This document shows positions 52,422-61,755 of a DNA stretch of 64,000 nt, piece by piece. This DNA comes from Bordetella petrii. GTDB taxonomy: Bacteria; Pseudomonadota; Gammaproteobacteria; Burkholderiales; Burkholderiaceae_B. The notes beneath the pieces are model-generated. The model ran no database searches. It saw only the letters and a list, made by a program, of their open reading frames with translations, and was not told where the DNA came from. Where the stretch lies: the NCBI RefSeq assembly GCF_000067205.1, contig NC_010170.1, forward strand, positions 1,798,001-1,862,000, in the 5' to 3' direction. Position 1 is the first letter of the stretch. Each line of letters starts with the position of its first letter. A program made the position numbers and the translations under genes.

Positions 52422-54296
52422 ATGGTTGAACGCGCAAGCAGCCTGGCGTTGCCAGACAACCGCGTCGTGCAGGTCGATGGCCTGGGCGTGCGTTTCGCCA
52501 CGTCGGAACGCACGGTGGACGCGGTGCGCAATCTGTCGTTTCACGTCGATCGCGGCGAGACGCTGGCCATCGTGGGCGAATCCGGTTCCGGCAAGTCGGT
52601 CACGTCGCTGGCGCTGATGCGGCTGGTGGAACACGGCGGCGGCAAGATCGCCTCGGGCAGCATGTTGCTGCGCCGGCGCAGCGGCGCCGTCATCGACCTG
52701 GCGCGTGCGTCGGGCGCCGCCATGCGCGGCATCCGGGGCGCCGACATCGCCATGATCTTCCAGGAGCCCATGACCTCGCTGAACCCGGTGTTCACGGCCG
52801 GCGACCAGATTGCCGAATCGATCCGGGTGCACCAGGGCAAAGACGCCGTCAGCGCGCGCGCCGAGGCGTTGCGCATGCTCGAGCGTGTGCGCATCCCCGA
52901 AGCGCGCCAGGTGCTGGACCGCTATCCGCACCAGTTGTCGGGCGGCATGCGCCAGCGCGTCATGATCGCCATGGCGCTGTCGTGCAAGCCGCAACTGTTG
53001 ATTGCCGACGAGCCCACCACCGCGCTGGACGTCACCATCCAGGCGCAGATCCTGCAGCTTATCCGCCAGCTCCAGGAAGAAATGGACATGGGCGTGATCT
53101 TCATCACGCACGATATGGGCGTGGTGGCCGAAGTGGCCGACCGCGTGCTGGTGATGTACCGCGGCGACAAGGTCGAAGAGGGCGGGTCGGAGCAAGTGTT
53201 CGGGCAGCCGCGGCACGCCTATACGCGCGCGCTGCTGTCGGCCGTGCCGCGCCTGGGCGCCATGGCCGGCACCGACCTGCCGGCCAAGTTTCCGCTGTTG
53301 CGCGTCGATGCCGCGCAGGAACCCGAGCCGGTCGAGCCCCACGACACTGTGCACACCGATGCCCAGCCTATCCTGCGCGTCAAAGACCTGATTACGCGTT
53401 TCGACGTGCCCAGCGGCCTGTTTGGCCGGGTCAAGCGGCGCGTGCACGCGGTCGAGCGCGTCAGCTTCGACCTGTACCCCGGCGAGACCCTGGCGCTGGT
53501 GGGCGAATCGGGCTGCGGCAAGTCGACTACCGGCCGCTCGCTGCTGCGCCTGGTCGAAAGCCAGAGCGGCGCCATCGAGTTCGGCGGACAGAACATCCGC
53601 GAAATGCCGACGAGCGAGCTGCAGCACCTGCGCCGCAATATCCAGTTTATTTTCCAGGATCCGTTCGCCTCGCTCGATCCGCGCGTCACGGTGGGTTTCT
53701 CGATCATGGAGCCGCTGCTGGTGCATGGCATTGCCAAGGGCGAAGCCGCGCGCCAGCGCGTGGCCTGGCTGCTGGAAAAAGTCGGGCTGCCCGCCGAGCA
53801 TGCCAGCCGCTATCCGCATGAGTTTTCGGGCGGACAGCGCCAGCGCATTGCCATTGCGCGCGCCCTGGCCCTGAACCCCAAGGTGGTGGTGGCCGACGAG
53901 TCGGTGTCCGCGCTCGACGTTTCCATCCAGGCGCAGATCGTCAACCTCATGCTCGACCTGCAGCGCGAACTGGGCGTGGCCTTCCTGTTCATTTCGCATG
54001 ACATGGCGGTGGTCGAGCGTGTCAGCCATCGCGTGGCGGTCATGTACCTGGGCCAGATCGTCGAAATCGGCCCGCGCCGCGCCATTTTCGAGAACCCGCA
54101 GCATCCGTACACGCGCAAGCTGATGGACGCCGTGCCCATCGCCGATCCGGCGCGCCGGCACCTCAAGCGTGAACTGCAGTCCGATGAAATCCCCAGCCCG
54201 ATCCGGGCCGTCGGCGACGAACCGGTGGTCCAGCCGTTGGTGCAGGTAGCACCGCGGCATTTTGTCGCCCGGCATCGCATTGCCGATGCCTATTGA
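52422..54296 (+). CDS. gsiA: Peptide/glutathione ABC importer ATPase, fused double NBD (GsiA-like)
   Basis: Energises the importer. The 624-residue protein is two ATPase domains in one chain: domain 1 with Walker A GESGSGKS, signature LSGGMRQR and Walker B LLIADEPTTALD; domain 2 (from about residue 310) with GESGCGKS, FSGGQRQR and VVVADESVSALD. Each has the oligopeptide-type tail HPYTRxLxxAVP (AYTRALLSAVP; HPYTRKLMDAVP). The last 35 residues after the tail are without known motif. gsiB follows after 36 nt. Confidence 0.93.
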   Translation: MVERASSLALPDNRVVQVDGLGVRFATSERTVDAVRNLSFHVDRGETLAIVGESGSGKSVTSLALMRLVEHGGGKIASGSMLLRRRSGAVIDLARASGAAMRGIRGADIAMIFQEPMTSLNPVFTAGDQIAESIRVHQGKDAVSARAEALRMLERVRIPEARQVLDRYPHQLSGGMRQRVMIAMALSCKPQLLIADEPTTALDVTIQAQILQLIRQLQEEMDMGVIFITHDMGVVAEVADRVLVMYRGDKVEEGGSEQVFGQPRHAYTRALLSAVPRLGAMAGTDLPAKFPLLRVDAAQEPEPVEPHDTVHTDAQPILRVKDLITRFDVPSGLFGRVKRRVHAVERVSFDLYPGETLALVGESGCGKSTTGRSLLRLVESQSGAIEFGGQNIREMPTSELQHLRRNIQFIFQDPFASLDPRVTVGFSIMEPLLVHGIAKGEAARQRVAWLLEKVGLPAEHASRYPHEFSGGQRQRIAIARALALNPKVVVADESVSALDVSIQAQIVNLMLDLQRELGVAFLFISHDMAVVERVSHRVAVMYLGQIVEIGPRRAIFENPQHPYTRKLMDAVPIADPARRHLKRELQSDEIPSPIRAVGDEPVVQPLVQVAPRHFVARHRIADAY

Positions 54297-54332
54297 TACG
54301 CAAGCGACTGTACACCCCCAAGGAGCCTGTTC

Positions 54333-55895
54333 ATGAATAAACGAGTCAATTCGCTGTTTCAGCGGAAAACCCTGGCGGCAAGCCTGCTGGCCTTGTCGGC
54401 CCTGACCTGCGGCAGCGCCGCGTTCGCGGCCAAAGACGTGGTGCTGGCCCTGAGTTCGCAGGCCGAGACGCTGGACCCCTACAACACCAACACCACCCTC
54501 ACCACGGCCGTTACCAAGTCGTTCTACGAGGGCCTCTTCGAGTTCGACAAAGACCTGAAGATCAAGCCGGTGCTGGCCGAAAGCTACGAAGTCACGCCCG
54601 ACGGCCTGACCTATACGTTCAAGCTGCGCCAGGGCGTCAAGTTCCATGACGGCACCGACTTCAACGCCGCCGCTGTGAAGGCCAACCTGGATCGCGTGCT
54701 GAACCGCGACAACCACCTGGCGCGCTACAACCAGTTCAACCGCATCGACAAGGTCGAAGCGGTAGATGACAGCACCGTGCGCATCACCCTCAAGGAACCG
54801 TTCGCGCCGTTCATCAACTCGCTGGCGCACGCCTCGGCCGCCATCATTTCGCCGGCCGCGCTGGAAAAATACGGCAAGGACATCGCGTTCCATCCGGTGG
54901 GCACCGGCCCGTTCGTGTTCGACGGCTGGAAGCAGACCGACTACGTGCGCGGCAAGAAGTTCGACGGCTACTGGAAGAAGGGCTATCCGAAGATCGACAC
55001 GATCACCTGGAAGCCGGTGCTGGAAAACAGCACCCGCGCCGCCATGCTGCAGACCGGCGAGGCCGATTTCGCGTACACGCTGCCGTACGAGCAGGCCGCG
55101 CTGCTGGAAAAGAGCGACAAGCTGAACGTGCTGACGGGCGATTCCATCATTACCCGCTACATCAGCTTCAACGTGCAGCACAAGCCCTTCGACAACCTGA
55201 AGGTGCGCCAGGCCATCAACTACGCCATCAACCGCGAGGCACTGGCCAAGGTGGCGTTCGCCGGCTACGCCTTCCCGGCCCAGGGCATCGTTCCGCAAGG
55301 CGTCATGTACGCCTACAAGATGGACCCGTGGCCGTACGACCCCAAGAAAGCCAAGCAACTGCTGGCCGAGGCCGGCTACCCCAACGGCTTTGAATCGGTG
55401 CTGTGGGGCGGCTACAGCAACACCACCACCCAGAAGGTGCTGCAATTCGTGCAGCAGCAACTGCGTCAGGTGGGCGTGAAAGTCCAGGTGCAGGCCCTGG
55501 AAGTGGGTCAACGTACCGAGCTGGTGCAGTCGGCGCCGGATCCCGCCACGGCTCCTGTGCGCATGTACTACGCGGGCTGGTCGTCGTCCACCGGCGAGGC
55601 CGACTGGGCACTGCGTCCGCTGCTGGCGTCGGAATCGTTCCCGCCCAAGCTGAACAACACGGCGTACTACAAGAACGACGTGGTCGACGCCGACATCGCC
55701 AAGGCCCTGCGTTCGGTTGACGACAAGGAAAAGGCCCAGCTCTACCAGGAAGCGCAAGAGCAGATCTGGAAAGACGCGCCGTGGGCGGCGCTGGTCACTG
55801 AAAAAATGCTGTACGCCCGCAGCAAGAAGCTGGACGGCGTCTACGTGATGCCCGACGGCAACATCAATTCCAGCGACATCTCGCTTTCCGAGTAA
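54333..55895 (+). CDS. gsiB: Periplasmic peptide/glutathione-binding protein (GsiB-like)
   Basis: Solute receptor of the SBP_bac_5 family. The 520-residue protein has a signal peptide (LAASLLALSALTCGSAAFAA) and family motifs DGLTYTFKLRQGVKFHDG, HPVGTGPFVFDGWK, and FDNLKVRQAINYAINREAL. The AETLDPYNTNTTLT start of the mature part resembles E. coli GsiB. Aggregated family knowledge allows glutathione, dipeptides or nickel complexes; its operon favours peptides. A long hairpin separates it from gsiC. Confidence 0.92.
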   Translation: MNKRVNSLFQRKTLAASLLALSALTCGSAAFAAKDVVLALSSQAETLDPYNTNTTLTTAVTKSFYEGLFEFDKDLKIKPVLAESYEVTPDGLTYTFKLRQGVKFHDGTDFNAAAVKANLDRVLNRDNHLARYNQFNRIDKVEAVDDSTVRITLKEPFAPFINSLAHASAAIISPAALEKYGKDIAFHPVGTGPFVFDGWKQTDYVRGKKFDGYWKKGYPKIDTITWKPVLENSTRAAMLQTGEADFAYTLPYEQAALLEKSDKLNVLTGDSIITRYISFNVQHKPFDNLKVRQAINYAINREALAKVAFAGYAFPAQGIVPQGVMYAYKMDPWPYDPKKAKQLLAEAGYPNGFESVLWGGYSNTTTQKVLQFVQQQLRQVGVKVQVQALEVGQRTELVQSAPDPATAPVRMYYAGWSSSTGEADWALRPLLASESFPPKLNNTAYYKNDVVDADIAKALRSVDDKEKAQLYQEAQEQIWKDAPWAALVTEKMLYARSKKLDGVYVMPDGNINSSDISLSE

Positions 55896-55921
55896 GCGGA
55901 CCCACCCGGCCGCAACACGGC

Positions 55922-55957
55922 CGATGCGCGCGCCGGCACATGCAGGCGCGCGCATCG
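55922..55957 (+). other. Intercistronic hairpin gsiB-gsiC
   Basis: Perfect 13-bp stem CGATGCGCGCGCC / GGCGCGCGCATCG (55922-55934 and 55945-55957) with a 10-nt loop, not followed by a T-run. Such structures after binding-protein genes protect the upstream mRNA and give more receptor than permease. Confidence 0.7.
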
Positions 55958-55973
55958 CCGATCAGGTTGAAAA

Positions 55974-56894
55974 ATGCTGAATTACTTCCTCAAGCGACTG
56001 GTGGGCCTGGCTCCCACCCTGCTGATCGTGGCAGTGCTGGTGTTCTTGTTCGTGCACATGCTGCCCGGCGACCCGGCACGTCTGGCGGCAGGGCAGGACG
56101 CCGACCTCGAAACCGTTGAACTGGTGCGCAAAGAGCTGGGGCTGGACAAGCCGTTGCCCGAACAGTTCGTGCGATTCTTCACCAACATCGTGCAAGGCGA
56201 CCTGGGCACGTCGATCCGCACGCGCCGGCCGGTATCGGCGGAAATCGGCGAGCGTTTCATGCCCACGCTGCTGCTGACGCTGGTCAGCATGGCATGGTCG
56301 GTGGTGTTCGGCATGACCATCGGCATTACTTCGGCAGTGTTCCGCAACCGCTGGCCCGACCGTCTGGGCATGACCCTGGCCGTCTCGGGCATATCGTTTC
56401 CGGCCTTCGCGCTGGGGATGCTGCTGATGCAAGTATTTTCAGTGGACCTGGGCTGGCTGCCGACCGTGGGCGCCAATTCCTGGCAACACTACATCCTGCC
56501 TTCCATCACGCTGGGCGCGGCAGTGGCCGCGGTAATGGCGCGCTTTACCCGGGCCTCGTTCGTCGAGGTCATCCAGGAAGACTTCGTGCGCACCGCGCGC
56601 GCCAAGGGCCTGCGCGAGCGCATCGTCATCATCAAGCACTGCCTGCGCAACGCGCTCATTCCGGTGGTGACGATGATGGGCCTGCAATTCGGCTTCCTGC
56701 TGGGCGGCTCCATCGTGGTCGAGGCCGTGTTCAACTGGCCGGGGCTAGGCCGGCTGCTGGTCGACTCGGTGAACATGCGCGACTACCCCGTCATCCAGGC
56801 GCTGGTGCTGCTGTTCTCGCTGGAATTCATTCTGATCAACCTGGTGGTGGACATGCTCTACGGTTTCATCAATCCCACCATTCGCTACAAGTGA
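55974..56894 (+). CDS. gsiC: ABC importer permease GsiC-like
   Basis: First membrane subunit of the importer. The 306-residue protein has six predicted spans, opening MLNYFLKRLVGLAPTLLIVA, with the peptide-importer N-terminal signature LVRKELGLDKPLPEQFVRF and the ATPase-contact (EAA) loop FVRTARAKGLRERIVIIKHC. gsiD follows after 7 nt. Confidence 0.94.
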   Translation: MLNYFLKRLVGLAPTLLIVAVLVFLFVHMLPGDPARLAAGQDADLETVELVRKELGLDKPLPEQFVRFFTNIVQGDLGTSIRTRRPVSAEIGERFMPTLLLTLVSMAWSVVFGMTIGITSAVFRNRWPDRLGMTLAVSGISFPAFALGMLLMQVFSVDLGWLPTVGANSWQHYILPSITLGAAVAAVMARFTRASFVEVIQEDFVRTARAKGLRERIVIIKHCLRNALIPVVTMMGLQFGFLLGGSIVVEAVFNWPGLGRLLVDSVNMRDYPVIQALVLLFSLEFILINLVVDMLYGFINPTIRYK

Positions 56895-56901
56895 GGCGGC
56901 C

Positions 56902-57786
56902 ATGACGCAAACGACCGCCGTGCAGACCGGCACCGACGTACGCACCCCCTGGGGCGAGTTCTGGCGCAAATTCCGCAAGCAGCACGTGGGCATGGGCGCC
57001 CTGGTGTTCGTGCTGCTGCTGGTGCTGATCGCCGTGCTGGCGCCGTGGATCAGTCCCTACGACGCCGAGAATTACTTCGACTACGACATGCTCAACACCG
57101 GGCCTTCGGCGGCCCACTGGTTCGGCGTGGATCCGCTGGGCCGCGACATCTTCAGCCGCATCCTGATGGGCGCGCGCATTTCGCTGGCCGCCGGATTCCT
57201 GTCGGTGCTGCTGGGCGCGCTGGTGGGCTGCACGCTGGGCCTGCTGGCCGGCTACTACGAAGGCTGGTGGGACCGCATCACCATGCGCATCTCCGACGTG
57301 CTGTTCGCGTTCCCGGGCATCCTGCTGGCGCTGGGCGTGGTGGCCATCCTGGGCAGCAGCATGACCAACGTGGTGGTGGCCGTATCGGTGTTCAGCGTGC
57401 CGGCCTTCGCGCGGCTGGTGCGCGGCAATACGCTGGCCCTGAAACACCTGACCTATATCGAGGCCACCAAGAGCATCGGCGCGTCCGACTGGACCATCCT
57501 GGTGCGCCACATCCTGCCCGGCACGATCTCGTCTATCGTGGTGTACTTCACCATGCGCGTGGGCACCTCTATTATCACGGCGGCCAGCCTGTCGTTCCTG
57601 GGCATGGGCGCGCAGCCGCCCACGCCCGAATGGGGCGCCATGCTGAACGAGGCACGTGCCGACATGGTCAACGCGCCGCACGTGGCGCTGTTCCCCAGCC
57701 TGGCCATTTTCCTGACCGTGCTGGCCTTCAACCTGCTGGGCGACGCCTTGCGCGATGCCCTGGACCCCAAGATAGACCGCCTGTAG
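56902..57786 (+). CDS. gsiD: ABC importer permease GsiD-like
   Basis: Second membrane subunit. The 294-residue protein has a cytoplasmic N-terminus (WRKFRKQHVGMGALVFVLLL), six spans, DPLGRDIFSRILMGARISL (oligopeptide permease C signature), and the EAA loop IEATKSIGASDWTILVRHIL. The DmpA-like peptidase gene starts 8 nt after the stop. Confidence 0.94.
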   Translation: MTQTTAVQTGTDVRTPWGEFWRKFRKQHVGMGALVFVLLLVLIAVLAPWISPYDAENYFDYDMLNTGPSAAHWFGVDPLGRDIFSRILMGARISLAAGFLSVLLGALVGCTLGLLAGYYEGWWDRITMRISDVLFAFPGILLALGVVAILGSSMTNVVVAVSVFSVPAFARLVRGNTLALKHLTYIEATKSIGASDWTILVRHILPGTISSIVVYFTMRVGTSIITAASLSFLGMGAQPPTPEWGAMLNEARADMVNAPHVALFPSLAIFLTVLAFNLLGDALRDALDPKIDRL

Positions 57787-57794
57787 CGCCTTTG

Positions 57795-58874
57795 ATGCAC
57801 ACACAATCGATTCTTCCCCGCATCGGCGCGCTGCCGGCGGGGCCGCTGGACGCCATCAGCGACGTGCGCGGCGTCACCGTGGGGCACCACACGCTCGCCC
57901 AGGGCCCGCTGCAGACCGGCGTAACCGTGGTGCGCCCGCATCCGGGCGACGCCTACCGCGACAAGGTGCCGGCGGCCGCGGCGGTATTGAACGGCTTCGG
58001 CAAGAGCATCGGCCTGGTCCAGGTGCAGGAGCTCGGCGTGCTGGAAACGCCGCTGGCGCTGACCAACACGTTTGGCGTGGGCACGGTGGCCAATGCGCAG
58101 ATCCGCGCCGCCGTGGCCGCCAACCCCGCTATCGGGCGCGAGTGGCCCACCGTCAACCCGCTGGTCTTCGAATGCAACGACGGCTACCTGAATGACATTC
58201 AGGCGCTGGCGGTGCAAGAAGACCACTACGCGCAGGCCCTGGCGGCCGCCGATGCGCGCTTCGCGCAGGGGTCGGTCGGGGCGGGGCGCGGCATGTCGTC
58301 GTTTTCATTGAAGGGCGGCATCGGCTCGGCTTCGCGCATCGCCCAGATACAGCCCGGCCTGCGCTACACCGTGGGCGCGCTGGTGCTGGCCAATTTCGGC
58401 CGCCTGCCCAGCCTGACCATCGCCGGCCGGCCGTTCGGCCGCGAGCTGGCGCGCATGCAGGACCAGGGCCAGGCCGCCGAGGCGGCTCGCCCCGAGCAAG
58501 GCTCGATCATCTTGCTGCTGGCCACCGACGCGCCGCTCGACGCTCGCCAGTTGCGCCGCCTGGCGTTGCGGGCCGGCGCCGGCCTGGCGCGCACCGGCTC
58601 GGTGTTCGGCCACGGCAGCGGCGACATTGCCCTGGCGTTTTCCACGGCTTATACCGTTCCCCACCTGGCCGAGCGCGGCATGCCGGCCGTGGTGCTGCTG
58701 CACGAAACCCGCATCGACCCGTTGTTCGAGGCGGCGGCCGAGGCGGCCGAGCAGGCTATCGTAGCGGCCCTGTGGCATGCCGAATCGGTCAGCGGGCGCG
58801 ACGGCCATCGCCGCGCCTGCATCCGTGAAGCCGCGCCGCAATGGCGCGAGTGGCTGGCCCGCACTGAACTGTAA
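57795..58874 (+). CDS. S58 (DmpA/BapA-like) aminopeptidase
   Basis: N-terminal nucleophile hydrolase of peptidase family S58, whose members include DmpA (L-aminopeptidase D-Ala-esterase/amidase) and BapA (beta-peptidyl aminopeptidase). The 359-residue precursor has GPLDAISDVRGVTVGHHTL, NTFGVGTVANA, ECNDGYLND and LVLANFGRLPSL. Self-cleavage is predicted in EQGSIILLLATDAPLDA between Gly236 and Ser237, which would free Ser237 as nucleophile. It lacks a signal peptide. ATG 57795 is 8 nt after gsiD, so it belongs to the same operon. Confidence 0.9.
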   Translation: MHTQSILPRIGALPAGPLDAISDVRGVTVGHHTLAQGPLQTGVTVVRPHPGDAYRDKVPAAAAVLNGFGKSIGLVQVQELGVLETPLALTNTFGVGTVANAQIRAAVAANPAIGREWPTVNPLVFECNDGYLNDIQALAVQEDHYAQALAAADARFAQGSVGAGRGMSSFSLKGGIGSASRIAQIQPGLRYTVGALVLANFGRLPSLTIAGRPFGRELARMQDQGQAAEAARPEQGSIILLLATDAPLDARQLRRLALRAGAGLARTGSVFGHGSGDIALAFSTAYTVPHLAERGMPAVVLLHETRIDPLFEAAAEAAEQAIVAALWHAESVSGRDGHRRACIREAAPQWREWLARTEL

Positions 58875-58916
58875 GCGGCCCCGGCTGGCGGCCGCCGCAA
58901 CCCTGGTGACATTTTC

Positions 58917-59735
58917 ATGAAGATCCTGATTTCCACTGACATCGAGGGCGTGGCCGGCGTATTCCACACCGAGCAGACTCGCGCCGGCAACGGCGAGTAC
59001 GAACGGGCCCGCGCCTGGATGACGGGCGAGGCCAATGCCGCCATCCAGGGCGCTTTCGCCGGCGGCGCCGACGAAGTGCTGGTCAACGATTCGCATGGCG
59101 GCTTTCGCAACCTGCTGCCCGACGCGCTCGACCCGCGCGCCCGGCTGGTGCTGGGCAAGCCGCGCTACCTGGGCATGATGGGCGGGCTGGAAGAGCATTG
59201 CGACGCAGTCTGCCTGGTCGGCTACCACGCGCGTTCGCAGGCGCGCGGCATCCTGGCCCACACAATCAACAGCTTTGCCTTCGCGCGCGTCTTCGTCAAT
59301 GGCGATGAACTGGGCGAGGCCGGCCTGTACGGCGCGCTGGCCGGCGAGCTGGGCGTGCCGGTCATCATGGCCAGCGGCGACGATGTCTTCATCGCCGAGA
59401 CCCGCCCGCTGTTTCCGCATGCACAATGGGTGCAGACCAAGGTGGCGCACGGACAGGGCAGCGGAGCCACGCTGTCGCCGGCCGCCGCGCGCGAGGCTAT
59501 CGCGGCCGCGGCCGAGGCCGCGGTGCGCGGCGCGGCCGGGGCGGTTCCCCTGCGCATTGCCGCGCCTATAGAATGCCGGTTGCAGACCCAGAGTTCGGCG
59601 CTGGCCGACCTGTTCTGCATGTGGCCCACGCTCGAGCGCGTGGACGGCGTGACGCTGCGTTTCACTGCAGACAGCATGCAGGCCGCCATCCGCGTGCTCA
59701 ATAGCCTGTCGGCCATGTCGTCCATGCTGCGCTAA
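58917..59735 (+). CDS. D-aminopeptidase, DppA/M55 family
   Basis: Zinc peptidase releasing N-terminal D-amino acids. The 272-residue protein keeps the metal and catalytic residues of the B. subtilis DppA pattern: Asp8 and Glu10 (ISTDIEGVAG), His60 (NDSHGG), His104 (GYHARS), His115 (AHTINS) and Glu134 (ELGEAGLYG). No signal peptide. It lies 42 nt after the S58 gene and 8 nt before pepP. Confidence 0.93.
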   Translation: MKILISTDIEGVAGVFHTEQTRAGNGEYERARAWMTGEANAAIQGAFAGGADEVLVNDSHGGFRNLLPDALDPRARLVLGKPRYLGMMGGLEEHCDAVCLVGYHARSQARGILAHTINSFAFARVFVNGDELGEAGLYGALAGELGVPVIMASGDDVFIAETRPLFPHAQWVQTKVAHGQGSGATLSPAAAREAIAAAAEAAVRGAAGAVPLRIAAPIECRLQTQSSALADLFCMWPTLERVDGVTLRFTADSMQAAIRVLNSLSAMSSMLR

Positions 59736-59743
59736 GGATACTC

Positions 59744-61543
59744 ATGCCCCCCACCGACACCCGCATCGCCCAGTTGCGGCAGGCCATGCGCCGCCGCGGC
59801 CTGGATGCTTACATCGTCCCGTCCGCCGACCCGCACTTGTCCGAATACCTGCCGGCCCGCTGGCAGGGCCGCCAGTGGGCCAGCGGTTTCACCGGTTCGG
59901 TGGGCACCCTGGTGGTTACCGCCGACTTCGCCGGCCTGTGGGTCGACAGCCGCTACTGGGTGCAGGCCGAGGCCCAACTGGCCGGCACCTGCGTGCGTCT
60001 CATGAAGATCGCCGCCGCCAATACGCCGGGCCATGTCGACTGGCTGGCCGCGCAAATGCAGGCGGGGCAGCAGGTAGGCGTGGATGGCCAGGTGCTGGGC
60101 CTGGCTGCGTTTCGCGCGCTGTCGGCGGCGCTGGCGCCGGCCGGAGTGGGCCTCGACATCCAGGCCGACCTGCTGGCGGATGTGTGGCCCGATCGCCCGG
60201 GCCTGCCCGATGCGCCCGTGTACGCGCACGAGCCGCCCTACGCCTGCGTTTCGCGGGCCGACAAGCTGGCCCAGCTGCGCCAGGCCATGCGGGCGCACGG
60301 CGCCGACGTGCATCTGGTGTCCACGCTGGACGACATCGCCTGGCTGTTCAACCTGCGCGGGGCCGATGTGTCGTACAACCCGGTGTTCCTGGCGCATGCC
60401 CTGGTCGGCCTCGACCATGCCACGCTGTTCGTGGACGACGGCAAGATCGGCGCGGCGCTGCGCGCGGCCCTGGCGGCCGATGGCGTCGACGTGGCGCCCT
60501 ACGGGCTGGCGGCCGAGGCCCTGGGCTCGCTCGAACGCGACCAGACCCTGCTGATCGATCCGGCCCGCGTCACCTGCGGCGTGTTCCACGCCATGGACCC
60601 GTCCGTGCCGCGTGTCGAGGCCACCAATCCCAGCACGCTGTTCAAGTCGCGCAAATCGGACGCCGAGTTGGCCCACGTGCGCCAGGCCATGGCGCACGAC
60701 GGCGCCGCGCTGTGCGAATTCTTCGCCTGGTTCGAAAACGCCCTGGGCCGCGAAACCGTTACCGAGCTGACCGTCGACGAGCAGATCACGGCCGCGCGCG
60801 CGCGCCGCGCCGGCTACGTATGCCCCAGCTTCGCCACCATCGCCGGCTTCAACGCCAACGGCGCCATGCCGCACTACCGGGCCACCGCCGAATCGCACGC
60901 CATCATCGAGGGCGATGGGCTGCTGCTCATCGATTCCGGCGGCCAGTACCTGGGCGGCACCACCGACATTACCCGCGTGGTGGCGGTCGGCCAGCCCAGC
61001 GCGGACCAGAAAGTCGATTTCACCCTGGTGCTCAAGGGCATGATCGCGCTGTCGCGCGCCGCATTCCCGCGCGGTACGCCGTCGCCCATGCTCGACGCCA
61101 TCGCCCGGGCGCCCATCTGGCAGGGCGGGGCCGAGTACGGCCACGGCACCGGCCACGGCGTCGGATACTTTCTGAACGTGCACGAAGGGCCGCAGGTCAT
61201 TTCCTACCGGGCCGCGCCCACCGCCCACACCGCCATGGAACCGGGCATGATCACCTCGAACGAGCCCGGCATCTACCGACCCGGGCGCTGGGGCGTGCGC
61301 ATCGAGAACCTGGTGGCCTGCCGCAGCTGGCTCGAGGGCGAGCTGGGCGAGTTCCTGTGCTTCGAAACCCTGACCCTGTGCCCCATCGACACCCGCTGCA
61401 TCGAGGTTTCACTGCTGCGGCCCGACGAAATCGCGTGGCTGGATGACTACCACCACATGGTGCGGGAGCGAGTATCGCCGCACGTCGAGGGCGCGGCGCT
61501 GGAATGGCTGCGGGAAAGGACTCGGCCCTTGCTGGCGCAATAA
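59744..61543 (+). CDS. pepP: Xaa-Pro aminopeptidase, three-domain M24B type
   Basis: Removes N-terminal residues next to proline. The 599-residue protein has two creatinase-like N-terminal domains (to about residue 310) and a pita-bread catalytic domain with metal ligands in LLIDSGGQYLGGTTDITRVV (two Asp), GHGTGHGVG (His), SNEPGIY (Glu) and CFETLTLCPID (Glu). The size matches the APP1-like long form rather than the 440-residue E. coli PepP. It closes the peptide operon; no terminator was found in the 212 bp behind it. Confidence 0.93.
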   Translation: MPPTDTRIAQLRQAMRRRGLDAYIVPSADPHLSEYLPARWQGRQWASGFTGSVGTLVVTADFAGLWVDSRYWVQAEAQLAGTCVRLMKIAAANTPGHVDWLAAQMQAGQQVGVDGQVLGLAAFRALSAALAPAGVGLDIQADLLADVWPDRPGLPDAPVYAHEPPYACVSRADKLAQLRQAMRAHGADVHLVSTLDDIAWLFNLRGADVSYNPVFLAHALVGLDHATLFVDDGKIGAALRAALAADGVDVAPYGLAAEALGSLERDQTLLIDPARVTCGVFHAMDPSVPRVEATNPSTLFKSRKSDAELAHVRQAMAHDGAALCEFFAWFENALGRETVTELTVDEQITAARARRAGYVCPSFATIAGFNANGAMPHYRATAESHAIIEGDGLLLIDSGGQYLGGTTDITRVVAVGQPSADQKVDFTLVLKGMIALSRAAFPRGTPSPMLDAIARAPIWQGGAEYGHGTGHGVGYFLNVHEGPQVISYRAAPTAHTAMEPGMITSNEPGIYRPGRWGVRIENLVACRSWLEGELGEFLCFETLTLCPIDTRCIEVSLLRPDEIAWLDDYHHMVRERVSPHVEGAALEWLRERTRPLLAQ

Positions 61544-61705
61544 GGCCGGTGAGGGCCCGCCCGGGCGCCATCGTGAAGCCAAGGCGCCCGTCCCGGCCAG
61601 CCCGGACGCCAGAAGAACCAACGAAAACCCGCAGGCCCCAGCGGCAGCCCCCACTGTTACCAGATCAGACCTCAGGGAAAACCCCTGCTCCCCCGATCCC
61701 CCGGC

Positions 61706-61711
61706 TATAAT
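61706..61711 (+). promoter_or_regulatory. Possible -10 box of pyrG
   Basis: A perfect TATAAT 45 nt before the pyrG ATG; the matching -35 region (CCCTGC, about 61683-61688) is poor, so confidence is limited. The transcription start would fall near 61718. Confidence 0.4.
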
Positions 61712-61755
61712 CCAAATTTCCCGCATGCGCCCGCTCGTCCCGGGCGCCTATTACG

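Noticed and set aside
52362..55955. A 1197-codon open frame on the minus strand across gsiA and gsiB
   Set aside because: Antisense of strongly conserved ABC genes; the length reflects high third-position GC, not coding.
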